This document shows, in pieces, positions 18,293-27,573 of a stretch of DNA of 64,000 nt. Every line of letters begins with the position of its first letter. Position 1 is the stretch's first letter. A program made the position numbers and the translations under genes. Under the pieces are notes generated by a model that made no database searches, was not told where the DNA came from, and worked only from the letters and a program-made list of their open reading frames with translations. The stretch is from Olavius algarvensis associated proteobacterium Delta 3. Lineage in GTDB: Bacteria > Desulfobacterota > Desulfobacteria > Desulfobacterales > CAFBRK01. Location: assembly GCA_903231505.1 (NCBI GenBank), contig CAFBRK010000137.1, positions 1-64,000 on the forward strand, read 5' to 3'.

Positions 18293-19660
18293 ATGATAGC
18301 TTCGATGCGAATCTTGTTTGTGGACGATGAGGAAGCCATTCGCGAGTCTCTGGCTGCCTGGCTGGTCAAAGAAGGGTACCGGGTCGAAACGGCCGGCTCC
18401 GGCCTCAACGCCCTGGATAGACTACAGGAAAAACAGTTTGATCTCTTTCTTGTGGATATCAAGATGCCGGGCATGGACGGCCTGGAGCTCCTGTCCAGAA
18501 TAAAGGAACACCATCCCGATGCCATTATCATTATGATAACAGCCCATGGGACGATCAAAACAGCCGTCGATGCCATGAAGGGGGGCGCCAGCGACTACCT
18601 TTGCAAGCCTTTCGATCCGGATGAGCTGTCCCTTCTCATGGAGCGGGCAGCGTCCACCAAGGCCCTCCGGGATGAAAACGAGGCCCTCCGCGAACAACTC
18701 ATGGAAACACAGGATACGGCATTCGATGGATTTGTGGCCCAGTCCGAGTCCATGCGGGAAGTGGTCTCGGTTCTCGACGATGTATCGCCCTCAGCCGCGC
18801 CGGTACTCATCACCGGAGAGACCGGGACGGGGAAAGAGCTGGTGGCGCGCGCGATTCATATGCGAAGCAAAATGGCGTTCGGCCCGTTTGTGGCGCTCAA
18901 CTGCGGCGCACAGACCGAATCGTTGCTTGAGAGCGAACTGTTCGGACATGAAAAGGGCGCATTTACCGGTGCTGTCAAAGCCCGCCGGGGCCGACTGGAG
19001 ATGTCCAATAACGGCACCCTGTTTCTTGACGAGATCGGAGAGATTTCTTCAAAAATGCAGGTCAGTCTGCTCCGGGCGCTAGAGGAGAAAACCTTCCACC
19101 GCCTTGGGGGCACCCAGTCCATCGAAGCCCATTTTCGACTGATTTGTGCGACACATCGGGATCTGCCCCGGCTCATCCGGGATGATCTGTTTCGGGAGGA
19201 CTTCTATTATCGGATCAACGTGATCAGCGTTCACATACCGCCGTTGCGTGATCGCCTGGAAGATGTGCCGGTCCTGGCGGATTATTTCCTGGAACGATAC
19301 CGGCGGGAAACGGGGAAAGGGGTGATCGGGCTTACCCAGCGCGCATTGGGGATTCTGATGGCATACCGGTGGCCGGGAAACGTTCGGGAACTTCGCAACG
19401 TCATCGAACGGGCCGTTGTCATTGCCAGGGGGCAGATGATCGGAGCCGAGGAGCTGACGTTTCTTCAGGCCGGTGCCGATGAATGCCGGCTGGGCACCCT
19501 GACCTTGCGGGAGGTGGAAATCAGTCATGTCAAGGCCGCCCTGGAGGCATGTCGGTGGAACATCACCCATGCCGCAAGGCAGCTTGGCATCGATCGGGTC
19601 ACCCTGAGCCGCAAGATAAAGCGGTATGCGCTGGAACGCCCCAGCCCGGGCCGCTCTTAG
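18293..19660 (+). CDS. Sigma-54-dependent NtrC-type response regulator
   Basis: This 455-residue regulator has a receiver domain (residues about 4-120; phosphoacceptor in FLVDIKMPGMDG), an AAA+ domain with Walker A GETGTGKE, the sigma-54 contact GAFTGA and Walker B LFLDEIG, and a Fis-type HTH at the end (HAARQLGIDRVTLSRKIKRY). An AAAGGGG ribosome-binding site precedes ATG 18293; a second ATG six codons on is possible. It is paired with the upstream sensor kinase. Target sigma-54 promoters cannot be named. Confidence 0.95.
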   Translation: MIASMRILFVDDEEAIRESLAAWLVKEGYRVETAGSGLNALDRLQEKQFDLFLVDIKMPGMDGLELLSRIKEHHPDAIIIMITAHGTIKTAVDAMKGGASDYLCKPFDPDELSLLMERAASTKALRDENEALREQLMETQDTAFDGFVAQSESMREVVSVLDDVSPSAAPVLITGETGTGKELVARAIHMRSKMAFGPFVALNCGAQTESLLESELFGHEKGAFTGAVKARRGRLEMSNNGTLFLDEIGEISSKMQVSLLRALEEKTFHRLGGTQSIEAHFRLICATHRDLPRLIRDDLFREDFYYRINVISVHIPPLRDRLEDVPVLADYFLERYRRETGKGVIGLTQRALGILMAYRWPGNVRELRNVIERAVVIARGQMIGAEELTFLQAGADECRLGTLTLREVEISHVKAALEACRWNITHAARQLGIDRVTLSRKIKRYALERPSPGRS

Positions 19661-19805
19661 ATCATTTGAAGTCGATTGTACCCCGTTGCCTGCAGCCTGT
19701 ATGGAAACTTATAGCGATTGCCGAAAATAGGTTTCGTTTGAACGTTAAGCGACATCGTCGCGTTTCCTAAAATCGCTGCACGATTTTATCTGGAGTGGTA
19801 TCGTC

Positions 19806-20369
19806 TTGACCCCCAAACACACAGATTTGCCCGAGAAGGCGAAACTGGACCTGATCCCCTTGGGACCGCTCGATCACTTGGCCGCGAGCATTGTCGCGGC
19901 GAACCTGCAGGTGGTCATGGGGCTGCTGACCGATATACGGGAAGATCGCCCGCAGCCCGAACACGCATACCTTGAAAGGCGGCGGCAGTACGATGCGGCG
20001 AAAATAATTGACACGCTGGCCGCTGAAGACGGAGGGGCCCCTTTGCGGTTGGGGCTCACGGGACAGGACCTGTGCACCCCGGTGCTCACGTTCGTTTACG
20101 GAGAGTCGCAGCTGGGGGGGCGTGCCGCGCTGGTGTCGATGCATCGACTGGTCGACAGCGATCCTGAGGTGACCTACCTGCGGACGACAAAAGTCTGCAT
20201 CCACGAGGTCGGGCATCTTCTGGGTCTGAGTCATTGCTGGGAAACCGGCTGTTTGATGCGGTTTCCCAGAGATCTCGAACAGCTGGATGGCATGCCGTTG
20301 CGGCTGTGTTCGACCTGTGAGTACGAAATTGCCCGTCATCTTAAGATCTTATACACAAACTCCATCTGA
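19806..20369 (+). CDS. Archaemetzincin-family zinc metallopeptidase
   Basis: This 187-residue protein begins at a TTG with GGAG upstream; no ATG start is available. The C-terminal part carries the archaemetzincin signature HEVGHLLGLSHC, then a Cys four residues later, the Met-turn CLM, and CSTC 16 residues on. This matches HExxHxxGxxH/D plus the family-specific four-Cys zinc site. It is an AMZ-type protease, active in vitro on small peptides in homologues; the physiological substrate is unknown. There is no signal peptide, so it is cytosolic. Confidence 0.9.
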   Translation: MTPKHTDLPEKAKLDLIPLGPLDHLAASIVAANLQVVMGLLTDIREDRPQPEHAYLERRRQYDAAKIIDTLAAEDGGAPLRLGLTGQDLCTPVLTFVYGESQLGGRAALVSMHRLVDSDPEVTYLRTTKVCIHEVGHLLGLSHCWETGCLMRFPRDLEQLDGMPLRLCSTCEYEIARHLKILYTNSI

Positions 20370-20412
20370 CCCGATACGACATGAAGGCAGTTCTGATCCA
20401 CCCCGATCCATG

Positions 20413-21324
20413 TCAGCTTAAAAACTCTTCCACCAGTCGATGCCAGTCGATGCCCGGTATCGAGCCGTAGATATCATCGATGGCCTCGCCACCGGCAGCG
20501 GCCATCTGATAACCGGTGTCTTCGCTGAGCAGGTCGGTTAGCCGTACCGCCTCGTCGTCGAGCCATGCCATGCTCTCGGTGCCATAGAAGAGGTTCTTCA
20601 AGTTTTTCCTCAGTTCTGTCGGCTGCAGCACCATCAGCCAGCCGCCGCCATAGGGTGACCGGTTGGCGGTGGCGGCATTCCCCTTGATATTCGGATTGAC
20701 GGCTACCACCCATCCATCCAGCGGGCTGAGGGTCTCAGCCTCATTTTTGTCACGGACCAGGGTCGCCTGATGCCGATTTTGGCCGACCCGGGAGCCGAGC
20801 TTCGGAAGCTGAATCTCATCTTGGGGGCCAAGCATGCGCAAGGCAAAATCGTCGATACCGACTCTGACCCGGCCGCCGTACTCCACACGGGCCCAGGTGT
20901 GTCCGGTATGGTAGTAGTAATCCCGCGCGACCTGGAAACCGGAGACGCTCTCGCAGACCGGCGGGGTTAACGCCGGGGCGCCGGAGCTGTCTTCGATCAT
21001 TTGATCGTAGGGGCATTTGACGCAATTATACCCGTGGGCGCAGAGTTTGTAACTCACCCGGCCGCTCAACATGTGCCGGCATTTGAGTTGTTTCATCAGC
21101 ATCCGCATTCTGGGGGGCGTGTGATCCATACTCGATCCCCCGGCCAATTGCTGCCTGGCTTCGAAATCGGCCTGCAGCTTTTTGTCCAGGGCACACCCGA
21201 GGCAATCGAATGCATTCATGCACGCAATGGGCTTGATCACTCCGGCCCGGCTCCATACACACTGATCGGTCGCCATGTTGAAGACCACTGGCCGTCGTGT
21301 TTTCTTCTTTGCCTGCCGTGTCAT
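20413..21324 (-). CDS. GcvH-like lipoyl protein with duplicated Cys4 motif
   Basis: This 303-residue protein has a strong GGGAGGTG ribosome-binding site at the ATG. The C-terminal half is a GcvH/biotinyl-lipoyl fold (HTGHTWARVEYGGRVRVGID, then ETLSPLDGWVVAVN). Lys193 lies exactly where the lipoylated Lys of GcvH is expected (eight residues before the Pro of SP). The N-terminal 110 residues hold a duplicated pattern C-x12-C-x5-C-x2-C (Cys 22/35/41/44 and 82/95/101/104), likely two metal or Fe-S sites. It is not next to gcvP/gcvT, so a role in redox or lipoyl transfer other than glycine cleavage is likely. Confidence 0.8.
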   Translation of the reverse strand: MTRQAKKKTRRPVVFNMATDQCVWSRAGVIKPIACMNAFDCLGCALDKKLQADFEARQQLAGGSSMDHTPPRMRMLMKQLKCRHMLSGRVSYKLCAHGYNCVKCPYDQMIEDSSGAPALTPPVCESVSGFQVARDYYYHTGHTWARVEYGGRVRVGIDDFALRMLGPQDEIQLPKLGSRVGQNRHQATLVRDKNEAETLSPLDGWVVAVNPNIKGNAATANRSPYGGGWLMVLQPTELRKNLKNLFYGTESMAWLDDEAVRLTDLLSEDTGYQMAAAGGEAIDDIYGSIPGIDWHRLVEEFLS

Positions 21325-21686
21325 ATTGCACCTCCCTTTCCGGATTTCCGTGTGGTTCTCTACCGGAGCAGGAATCGGGCCAGGAATGACCAGTCGGACA
21401 GATAAAGTTTTAACATTTTGAAATTAATATTAATTTGTGTTCCGGAGGGGGCGCCTGGGCCGGATAACATGGGGCCGTAAATTGTGGCAAGCCGACACAG
21501 TTTTTCCCCAGCTATTAATAAATTATTGTAATATTAAGCGGATATGGAGCTGTTGCAATTTGCATCGCCTTGTGACGAAATGCAAGAGTATATCTGCAAT
21601 GACAGCGGGAGCAGAACCGTCAATTCATCGACACGGGTTGCCCCAGGTCATGTCATTCGAACATCGTTTTTCTTCCCGGATCCCGA
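21325..21686. other. Intergenic region, AT-rich promoter zone
   Basis: AT-rich stretches near 21410-21440 and 21510-21535 probably contain the promoter of the minus-strand GcvH-like gene. A short plus-strand ORF from 21544 runs into the regulator remnant below but shows no recognisable domain. Confidence 0.45.
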
Positions 21687-21863
21687 AGCGGTATCGCGCC
21701 CAACACGCTATCGGCACGGCTTAAGCACCTTGAAGAAAAGGGGATCATCTCCAGACGATTTTACAGCGACCATCCGCCACGGCCGGAATACTACCTGACG
21801 GACAAAGGGAAGCAACCGGGGCCGGTGCTCAAGGCGTTACAGTGTTTCGGGCAGGCACTCTGA
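21687..21863 (+). pseudogene. C-terminal remnant of an HxlR-type winged-helix regulator
   Basis: In one frame the sequence reads SGIAPNTLSARLKHLEEKG, then RRFYSDHPPRPEYYLTDKGK to a TGA stop. This is the recognition helix and wing of HxlR/MarR-like regulators. The N-terminal part of the domain, including the usual Cys sensor and GKWTLLIL segment, is missing. Upstream in this frame there is only unrelated sequence back to a stop at 21600. It is a truncated, non-functional copy; nothing nearby suggests its former target. Confidence 0.8.
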
Positions 21864-21870
21864 TACCCGG

Positions 21871-22398
21871 TCATCGGGTCCCGACAAGACCCATGAGAAG
21901 TCCGTCCTGCTGCCACAACCGGACCAGAACACCTTCCCCGATCAGCTCGCTGTCCTTCAGTTCAGGGTCGGCGGGTATGAGTCGGACCTGAAATAGACTG
22001 TAACTCGACCCGCCGGCGTTTTTCAGCCGAATCTGAACAGCGGTCCGTTCAAGGATATTGCAATACTGGGCGCCTATAAATACGGGCTGGAGTTTTTCGA
22101 TGCGCTGGGGAAAAACAGGAGAAAAGGTCAGCTGGGGCATGGCATCGGCCAGTTCCTGGAACGCCCCCACCCTGAAGGTCACCTCCTGTTCCGCGTGATG
22201 GCAGGCAGCCATATCGCGGGCCAGGTCATTCGCGAAACGGGTGACCTGCAGGATCCGAAATCCCCAGACCACGGCGATGACCACCAGCACTGCCGTCAAG
22301 GCAATCCAAATCACCGAGCGATTGAACGCAGGTTTCGATTGGGATCGCCGGGGCCTCTGGCGTGATGAAGATTGAGGATGGTCTGAATTCTCCTGCAT
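21871..22398 (-). CDS. Single-pass membrane protein, unknown function
   Basis: This 175-residue protein has a basic, Ser/Arg-rich cytoplasmic N terminus, one transmembrane helix (residues about 29-50, VIWIALTAVLVVIAVVWGF), and an extracytoplasmic domain with two Cys (AACHHAEQEV and GAQYCNILERT). AGGAGC lies before the ATG. I do not recognise a family. It begins just past the HxlR remnant, convergent with it. Confidence 0.6.
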   Translation of the reverse strand: MQENSDHPQSSSRQRPRRSQSKPAFNRSVIWIALTAVLVVIAVVWGFRILQVTRFANDLARDMAACHHAEQEVTFRVGAFQELADAMPQLTFSPVFPQRIEKLQPVFIGAQYCNILERTAVQIRLKNAGGSSYSLFQVRLIPADPELKDSELIGEGVLVRLWQQDGLLMGLVGTR

Positions 22399-22795
22399 CT
22401 TGGCTCCTGTAGGTGGGAAATGGTTAGTGGAACACAGTGTTCGTGGGCTTCGGAATTCAACCGGTGATTCCGCGATCGTACCGAATTCTGTAAAGACAAG
22501 CCTTTATACGCGATGGTATCGATATAGGCAACCGTTTCGCGGATTAAACACCCGGAAGCCCATCGGAACACGGACCTGTCATCAAAAAATGAACGGATTT
22601 CACCCACTTCTCGGGTTAGGGCTTGAGGGCAAGCCCATATCGCGTTAACATGCGTCTCGGTCTGCTGACATAGCGTGTCGTTCAACACCCCAAAAAGCAC
22701 ATTCAACGCCGTTCATCCGGGGCGTGCGGCCGCAGGGGTCGGCACCCCATGGCTGAGGCTGAACCGATTGCTCAGAGGATAGGAATCATCGCGCC
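22399..22795. other. Intergenic region
   Basis: About 400 bases between divergent genes, upstream of the acyl-CoA dehydrogenase operon. No coding sequence or clear promoter hexamers stand out. Confidence 0.4.
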
Positions 22796-23944
22796 ATGGA
22801 TTTTAATCCATGCATGAAGCATAAGGTCGTTCGTCAGGCGGTTCGCGATTTTGCGGAAACCGAAATCGCCCCGGTCGTATATGATCTCGACCGGGAGGCC
22901 CGGTTCCCCTGGGACATCATCGAAAAGATGCGGCCGCTGAACTTTTTTGGCCTCCAGGTGCCGAAGGCATACGGGGGTGCCGAAGTGGACGGCATCAGCT
23001 ACGCCATTACTATCGAAGAACTTTCCAGGGTCAGTGCGGCTATCGGGTTATGCATTTCGGTGCACAACAGCGTAGGGGCATATCCGATTTCCGCATTCGG
23101 CACCGCGGCGCAACGGGAGAAATTTCTGCCCGCTTTGGGCAGAGGCGAACGGATCGGCGCCTTCTGCCTGACTGAAGCCAACGCCGGATCCGATGCCGGA
23201 GGGGTGGAAACCCAGGCAGTGCGGGAAGAGGATGGTTTTATCATTAACGGCACCAAAATATTTGTTACCAATGGCGGGGTCTGCGGCCTTAGCCTGGTGT
23301 TTGCCGTAACGCCCCAGGAGCAAGGGGCGCGGGGTGGCAGCGTATTTATGGTGGAGAAAGAAACGCCCGGATTTTCCGTCGGCGAGATAGAAGATCTTTG
23401 CGGCATGCGCGCCAACCCGGTCTCCTCTCTTTTTTTCGAGAATTGTCGGGTACCCCTGGAAAACCTGCTGGGACGCGTTGGCGACGGCATGAAGATCGGT
23501 CTGGCGGCACTGGACACCGGGCGGATCGGTATCGCCGCCCAGGCTCTGGGCATCGCCCAGGGCGCGTTCGACGCATCGGTCAAATACGCCAAGGAGCGCC
23601 ACCAGTTCAAGAAACCGATTGCGGCTTTTCAGACCATTCAGAACTATCTGGCCGATATGGCCACCGAGATAGACGCAGGGCGGTTGCTGCTCTACCGCGC
23701 CTGCGCATTTAAGGATGAAGGCCGACCGTTCGGCACGGAGGCGGCGAAAGCAAAGCTCTTCTGCAGCCGCCTGGCATCCCGGGTCACGAATCTGGCTGTT
23801 CAGATCCATGGGGGATACGGGTACAGCAAGGAATACGATGTGGAACGCTACTTTCGAGATGCCAAGGTCACCGAAATTTACGAGGGTACCAGCGAAGTGC
23901 AGCGGGTGGTCATTGCCCGGGGGGTTCTGTCACAACCCAGGTAA
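22796..23944 (+). CDS. Acyl-CoA dehydrogenase
   Basis: This 382-residue FAD enzyme is of the short/medium-chain type. Motifs: AFCLTEANAGSDAGG (signature 1), LFFENCRVPLENLLG, and QIHGGYGYSKEYDVERYFRD (signature 2), with the catalytic Glu in IYEGTSEVQR. It oxidises acyl-CoA or, in bifurcating complexes, reduces enoyl-CoA. The directly following etfB and etfA give it a dedicated electron-transfer flavoprotein, as in caffeyl-CoA-, butyryl-CoA- or acryloyl-CoA-type Acd/Etf complexes. Chain-length specificity cannot be told. Confidence 0.93.
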   Translation: MDFNPCMKHKVVRQAVRDFAETEIAPVVYDLDREARFPWDIIEKMRPLNFFGLQVPKAYGGAEVDGISYAITIEELSRVSAAIGLCISVHNSVGAYPISAFGTAAQREKFLPALGRGERIGAFCLTEANAGSDAGGVETQAVREEDGFIINGTKIFVTNGGVCGLSLVFAVTPQEQGARGGSVFMVEKETPGFSVGEIEDLCGMRANPVSSLFFENCRVPLENLLGRVGDGMKIGLAALDTGRIGIAAQALGIAQGAFDASVKYAKERHQFKKPIAAFQTIQNYLADMATEIDAGRLLLYRACAFKDEGRPFGTEAAKAKLFCSRLASRVTNLAVQIHGGYGYSKEYDVERYFRDAKVTEIYEGTSEVQRVVIARGVLSQPR

Positions 23945-23992
23945 TCCTATCATTTCATATCATCTTTTCACCGAGAGAGAGAACACCGTCAG

Positions 23993-24817
23993 ATGAGATA
24001 TCATTTCGTGGTCTGTATGAAACAGGTCCCCATGGTGTCGGAATTGCCTTGGGATTCCCGGTCCGGTCGACTCAGACGGGACCTTGCCGACGGCATGATG
24101 AACCCCGCATGCAAACATGCACTCGAGGCCGCCATCCAGTTGAAAGACCGGCACGGGGCACGGATTACGGTGCTGACCATGGGACCCGTCATGGCGGAGG
24201 AAATTCTCCGGGAGGCCTTAGCCATGGGGGCGGACAGCGGTATCCTGCTGACCGATCCAAAAATGGCCGGTGCCGACACCATGGTCACTTCCTTTACACT
24301 GGCCCGCGCGATCACCAGGGAATGCCCGGATTTTGACCTGGTGCTCTGTGGCTGTCATACCAGCGATAGCGAAACGGCTCAGGTCGGCCCCCAATTGGCC
24401 GAAGAGTTGAACGTGGCAGGGGTCGCTTATGTGGAGAAACTCGATTTGCAACATCACACGGTCCGCCTGGAACGTGAAGCGGACGATTTTCTAGAAACCA
24501 TCGAGATGGATCTGCCCGGAGTGGTCACCATCGCCACCCAACGATACACCCCCCGGTATGCTTCCCTGGGAGGTCTTCAGGAAGCCTTTGATCGGGATTC
24601 CATCACCGTTATAGACGCCCAAGGGCTTGGGTTGACACCGGAGCAGATCGGGAGAAACGCATCTCCCACGCGGATATTGGATGTGTACTCTCCGGCTGCC
24701 CAGAAAGAAAACATCGTGATGCGGGGATCTGCAAAGAAGGTTGTCGAAGATTTATTGGATCAGTTCGGAGACCAGATCGCTGCCGCAATAGGCAAAGACC
24801 TGAAACCCAACGGTTAA
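23993..24817 (+). CDS. etfB: Electron transfer flavoprotein beta subunit
   Basis: This 274-residue protein shows the EtfB domain with VVCMKQVPMVSE at the N terminus, NPACKHALEAAIQLKD, and AQVGPQLAEELNV around residue 135. EtfB carries AMP or, in bifurcating types, a second FAD. The NP..ALEAA segment is compatible with, but does not prove, the bifurcating type. It is preceded by the acyl-CoA dehydrogenase (48 bases) and followed by etfA (4-base gap), clearly one operon. Confidence 0.93.
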   Translation: MRYHFVVCMKQVPMVSELPWDSRSGRLRRDLADGMMNPACKHALEAAIQLKDRHGARITVLTMGPVMAEEILREALAMGADSGILLTDPKMAGADTMVTSFTLARAITRECPDFDLVLCGCHTSDSETAQVGPQLAEELNVAGVAYVEKLDLQHHTVRLEREADDFLETIEMDLPGVVTIATQRYTPRYASLGGLQEAFDRDSITVIDAQGLGLTPEQIGRNASPTRILDVYSPAAQKENIVMRGSAKKVVEDLLDQFGDQIAAAIGKDLKPNG

Positions 24818-24821
24818 CACC

Positions 24822-25823
24822 ATGCGTCGCTTCCAAAACAGCATCTGGGTGTACGGAGATTACAGAAACTATTTTCAAAACCGTGTTACCCTTCAACTGC
24901 TGGCCCGTGCCGTTGAATTGGCACCCGAAATTGATGCCGATGTCTGCGCGGTGATCTTCGGGCACTCAGTGGATGATTTTGTGGGTGAATACATTGCCCA
25001 TGGCGCACAGAAAGTCTACGTCATCGACCATCCGGATCTGAAGACCTACAGCTCCGAAACCCACGCCGCTCTGCTAACCCATCTGTCACGCCGTTTTTCT
25101 CCCGAGATCATCCTGATCGGCGCCACGGACTTTGGGCGTGAGCTGGCCCCCCGGGTGGCCAAACGGCTGGGAACCGGTCTGACGGCGGACTGTATCCGTC
25201 TGTCCATCGACGACAACGGCCTCCTCATTCAAACGGCGCCGGCATTTGGGGGAAATTTGCTGGCAAAAACCGTCACGCCCGCCTGTCGCCCGCAAATGGC
25301 AACAGTGCGGCCTGGAACCTTTCAGGAATTGCCCCATAACGATGATGCGGTGGGAGACATCATACCGGTAACCATGCCGGAAGACCTGCCCGTACCCCGG
25401 GCACGGCTGATGCGATCGGAACGTATCCCCAAGCGCGCCCAGCGACTGGAAGACGCGCAGGTCGTCGTCTGTGGAGGACGTGGCATGGGAAGCAAAACGA
25501 AATTTAAAAAGCTTTTCGAACTGGCCCGATTGCTGGGCGGAGAAGTCGGGGCCACCCGACCGGTGGTCTATTCCAACTGGATTGCTCATGACGCTCTGGT
25601 GGGGCAGGCCGGAAAACACGTCCACCCGCAGGTCCTGTTTTCGTTCGGAGTCAGCGGCGCCATCCAACACACGGCGGCCATTGCCGATGCGGACCTGATT
25701 GTGGCCATCAACAAGAACCCGGAAGCCCCCATGATGAAAATGGCGGATACGGCCATCGTCGCGGATGCCAACCAGGTATGTTCTTCTCTGATACGTGAAC
25801 TGAAACGCCGCATCCGCGAATGA
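24822..25823 (+). CDS. etfA: Electron transfer flavoprotein alpha subunit
   Basis: This 333-residue protein ends in the EtfA FAD-binding domain: VVCGGRGMGSKTKFKKLFEL, then GATRPVVYSNWIAHDALVGQ, VSGAIQHTAAI and VAINKNPEAPM. The N-terminal domain contains ILIGATDFGRELAPRVAKRL. No N-terminal ferredoxin domain is present. Together with EtfB it passes electrons between the acyl-CoA dehydrogenase and a membrane oxidoreductase or ferredoxin/NAD, according to type. Confidence 0.93.
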   Translation: MRRFQNSIWVYGDYRNYFQNRVTLQLLARAVELAPEIDADVCAVIFGHSVDDFVGEYIAHGAQKVYVIDHPDLKTYSSETHAALLTHLSRRFSPEIILIGATDFGRELAPRVAKRLGTGLTADCIRLSIDDNGLLIQTAPAFGGNLLAKTVTPACRPQMATVRPGTFQELPHNDDAVGDIIPVTMPEDLPVPRARLMRSERIPKRAQRLEDAQVVVCGGRGMGSKTKFKKLFELARLLGGEVGATRPVVYSNWIAHDALVGQAGKHVHPQVLFSFGVSGAIQHTAAIADADLIVAINKNPEAPMMKMADTAIVADANQVCSSLIRELKRRIRE

Positions 25824-26154
25824 CCGTCGCCGCGCATCGGTTCATCGGAAACCATCATCGGATCGGGTTCAGGCGCCGAATCCAGACGGACAATGTGAAA
25901 CGCGGACGATCCCAAATCGGAATCCTTGTCTCCATTCCTCCGGACCTATTTGATCCAATAAGAGCGTCAATCAGAATACCTTTTGCGACATTTCATGAAT
26001 GAGCATCTCCAGAAGGCACACGTTGGATGGATTTGGATTTTAAGCACCACGAAGACCACGAAGAGCACCAAAGGTGCTAAATGAAGTTAGACCATTTTTC
26101 TTCGTCTCCTTCGTGGTGAAAATGTCGTTCCTATTACTTTCAAGACAAGCGTAT
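25824..26154. other. Intergenic region with inverted-repeat element
   Basis: About 330 bases at a convergent junction after etfA. Apart from the inverted repeat annotated next, no gene or promoter is evident. Confidence 0.5.
26045..26119. repeat. Small inverted repeat of the CACGAAG type
   Basis: The outer arms CACCACGAAGACCACGAAG (26045-26063) and an imperfect reverse complement (26101-26119, three mismatches) enclose a short hairpin AGCACC-AAA-GGTGCT. CACGAAG-type palindromes like this are common intergenic dispersed repeats. The layout parallels the larger composite element at 6730-6913. Confidence 0.7.
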
Positions 26155-27273
26155 TCATGAGATGCTGTGGGACGCTATGTTGAAGGTTTCCAGAAGGATA
26201 CCGCAATCCGGACACCCATCGACTCCTTTGAGAAATTCCGTCTCACAGAGAGGACAGTAGCTATGGGCGTTGGGATCTCTTTGCGAGGGCGGTGCCAGCA
26301 CATCGTCGGGGCTCACCCCGGCGATTTCCAGAAATCCATTTAAGCAGGTTCGCCTTAATCGCAGACATTCGGTAAAGTCCGGATTGGCATTCTGATGTAT
26401 CGAAAAATGAAGTATTTTAAGTTCCTGTCTCAGCTGCTTTCGAAATTCGGACGGCTGTGAGAAGGCGGCCGAGATGGCAAGGATGTCGTAGGAGTAAAAC
26501 AGGTGTTTTGTGAAATGATGGACAGGATGTGCCGCCGTGGCCGGCGACAGGATTAACGATAGGATCCGTCGCAGTCCCCCCTTGGCAGGGTTTCGAGACC
26601 TGGTGAGGTAGATCCCGGATATCAGTAGCACTGCGGCAAACATCACCAACATCCAAATTAAAAACATGGGCAGATGGATCGGCAGTGGGATATACAGGAT
26701 GGACGGAAGCAGGATAAAGGAGGCCATGAATAACAAGGCTCCCATGGTGTCCAACACAGAGAAATATTGTGACGAGGCCTGCCAAGTCTTCTTAATTTCC
26801 GCTACGTCATATTTGGAACGGACCCATTTTTCTATTTCACGGCCCCTTTCTCCCTCCGGGAGGTTACAAAAGGCGTTCAAATAATCTAACGTCTGTTTCG
26901 CTAAAACCGGTGAATGGAGATCGATGGTCGATCGCTTATCCAGTGATAGAAGAGAACCTTCCGTTTCAATGGCGGGGTTCGCATCAAAGGCGAAGAAGTC
27001 ATACGCATCCAAACGATAGATGTCCGATTTCTGTTGGTCCGCTGATGTTAAAAGATAGATTCCCTTCGGTGAGGCATAAACGGTCGGATTGGATGAGATG
27101 AACAGGCGGGCCGTTGGGGAGAACCCGAGGAAACGGAAGCCGGGCTCTTTGAATCGATAGCCGGTGCCGAAATGGGACGACAGAACCGCCTGACCGCTCT
27201 TTATATAAAGGAAACAGTCAAAAACATAAAACAGGACGATATATGGGAATAGAACTTCCAGCAGGTGGTGCAT
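26155..27273 (-). CDS. Membrane protein with C-terminal zinc ribbon, unknown function
   Basis: This 372-residue protein has one N-terminal hydrophobic segment (MHHLLEVLFPYIVLFYVFDC) and a central helical pair (LLFMASFILLPSILYIPLPI and FLIWMLVMFAAVLLISGIY). Near the C terminus is YCPLCETEFLKGVDGCPDCG, a CxxC...CxxC zinc ribbon. Its codon use is more AT-rich than its neighbours, suggesting a different history. I cannot assign a family. It stands alone on the minus strand. Confidence 0.65.
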   Translation of the reverse strand: MHHLLEVLFPYIVLFYVFDCFLYIKSGQAVLSSHFGTGYRFKEPGFRFLGFSPTARLFISSNPTVYASPKGIYLLTSADQQKSDIYRLDAYDFFAFDANPAIETEGSLLSLDKRSTIDLHSPVLAKQTLDYLNAFCNLPEGERGREIEKWVRSKYDVAEIKKTWQASSQYFSVLDTMGALLFMASFILLPSILYIPLPIHLPMFLIWMLVMFAAVLLISGIYLTRSRNPAKGGLRRILSLILSPATAAHPVHHFTKHLFYSYDILAISAAFSQPSEFRKQLRQELKILHFSIHQNANPDFTECLRLRRTCLNGFLEIAGVSPDDVLAPPSQRDPNAHSYCPLCETEFLKGVDGCPDCGILLETFNIASHSIS

Positions 27274-27573
27274 GAGAACCGTTTGTTATTGAAGGCGCGA
27301 TGAATGGGGGGCGCTACTTGAAGCCTCCAATACAACCCATCCGGAAGTTGCCCCCCGTGGAGGTTATCGTGGTGCTGACCGTTTGACGTCCGGGCCGGAG
27401 CATCCCAACCCGGACGACTCGGGTTTCATGGTGTTTAATCGGCCGGCCGCCATCTAATCCAACCGTAAAGCGTCATCCCAGCCCATCGCGCGATGCCGTT
27501 TCCGGTCAAGCAATTCTGCTTCAACCGCGGGACCCGACCCAGTGGGCCGGATCTCCATCGATCGTCCCGGGGA
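27274..27573. other. Intergenic region
   Basis: About 300 bases between two minus-strand genes of unrelated type; probably the promoter of the zinc-ribbon membrane gene lies outside it. No coding signal or strong hairpin is seen. Confidence 0.4.

Noticed and set aside
23048-23809. Minus-strand 253-codon frame opposite the acyl-CoA dehydrogenase
   Set aside because: No domain signal; overlaps a textbook acyl-CoA dehydrogenase on the other strand.
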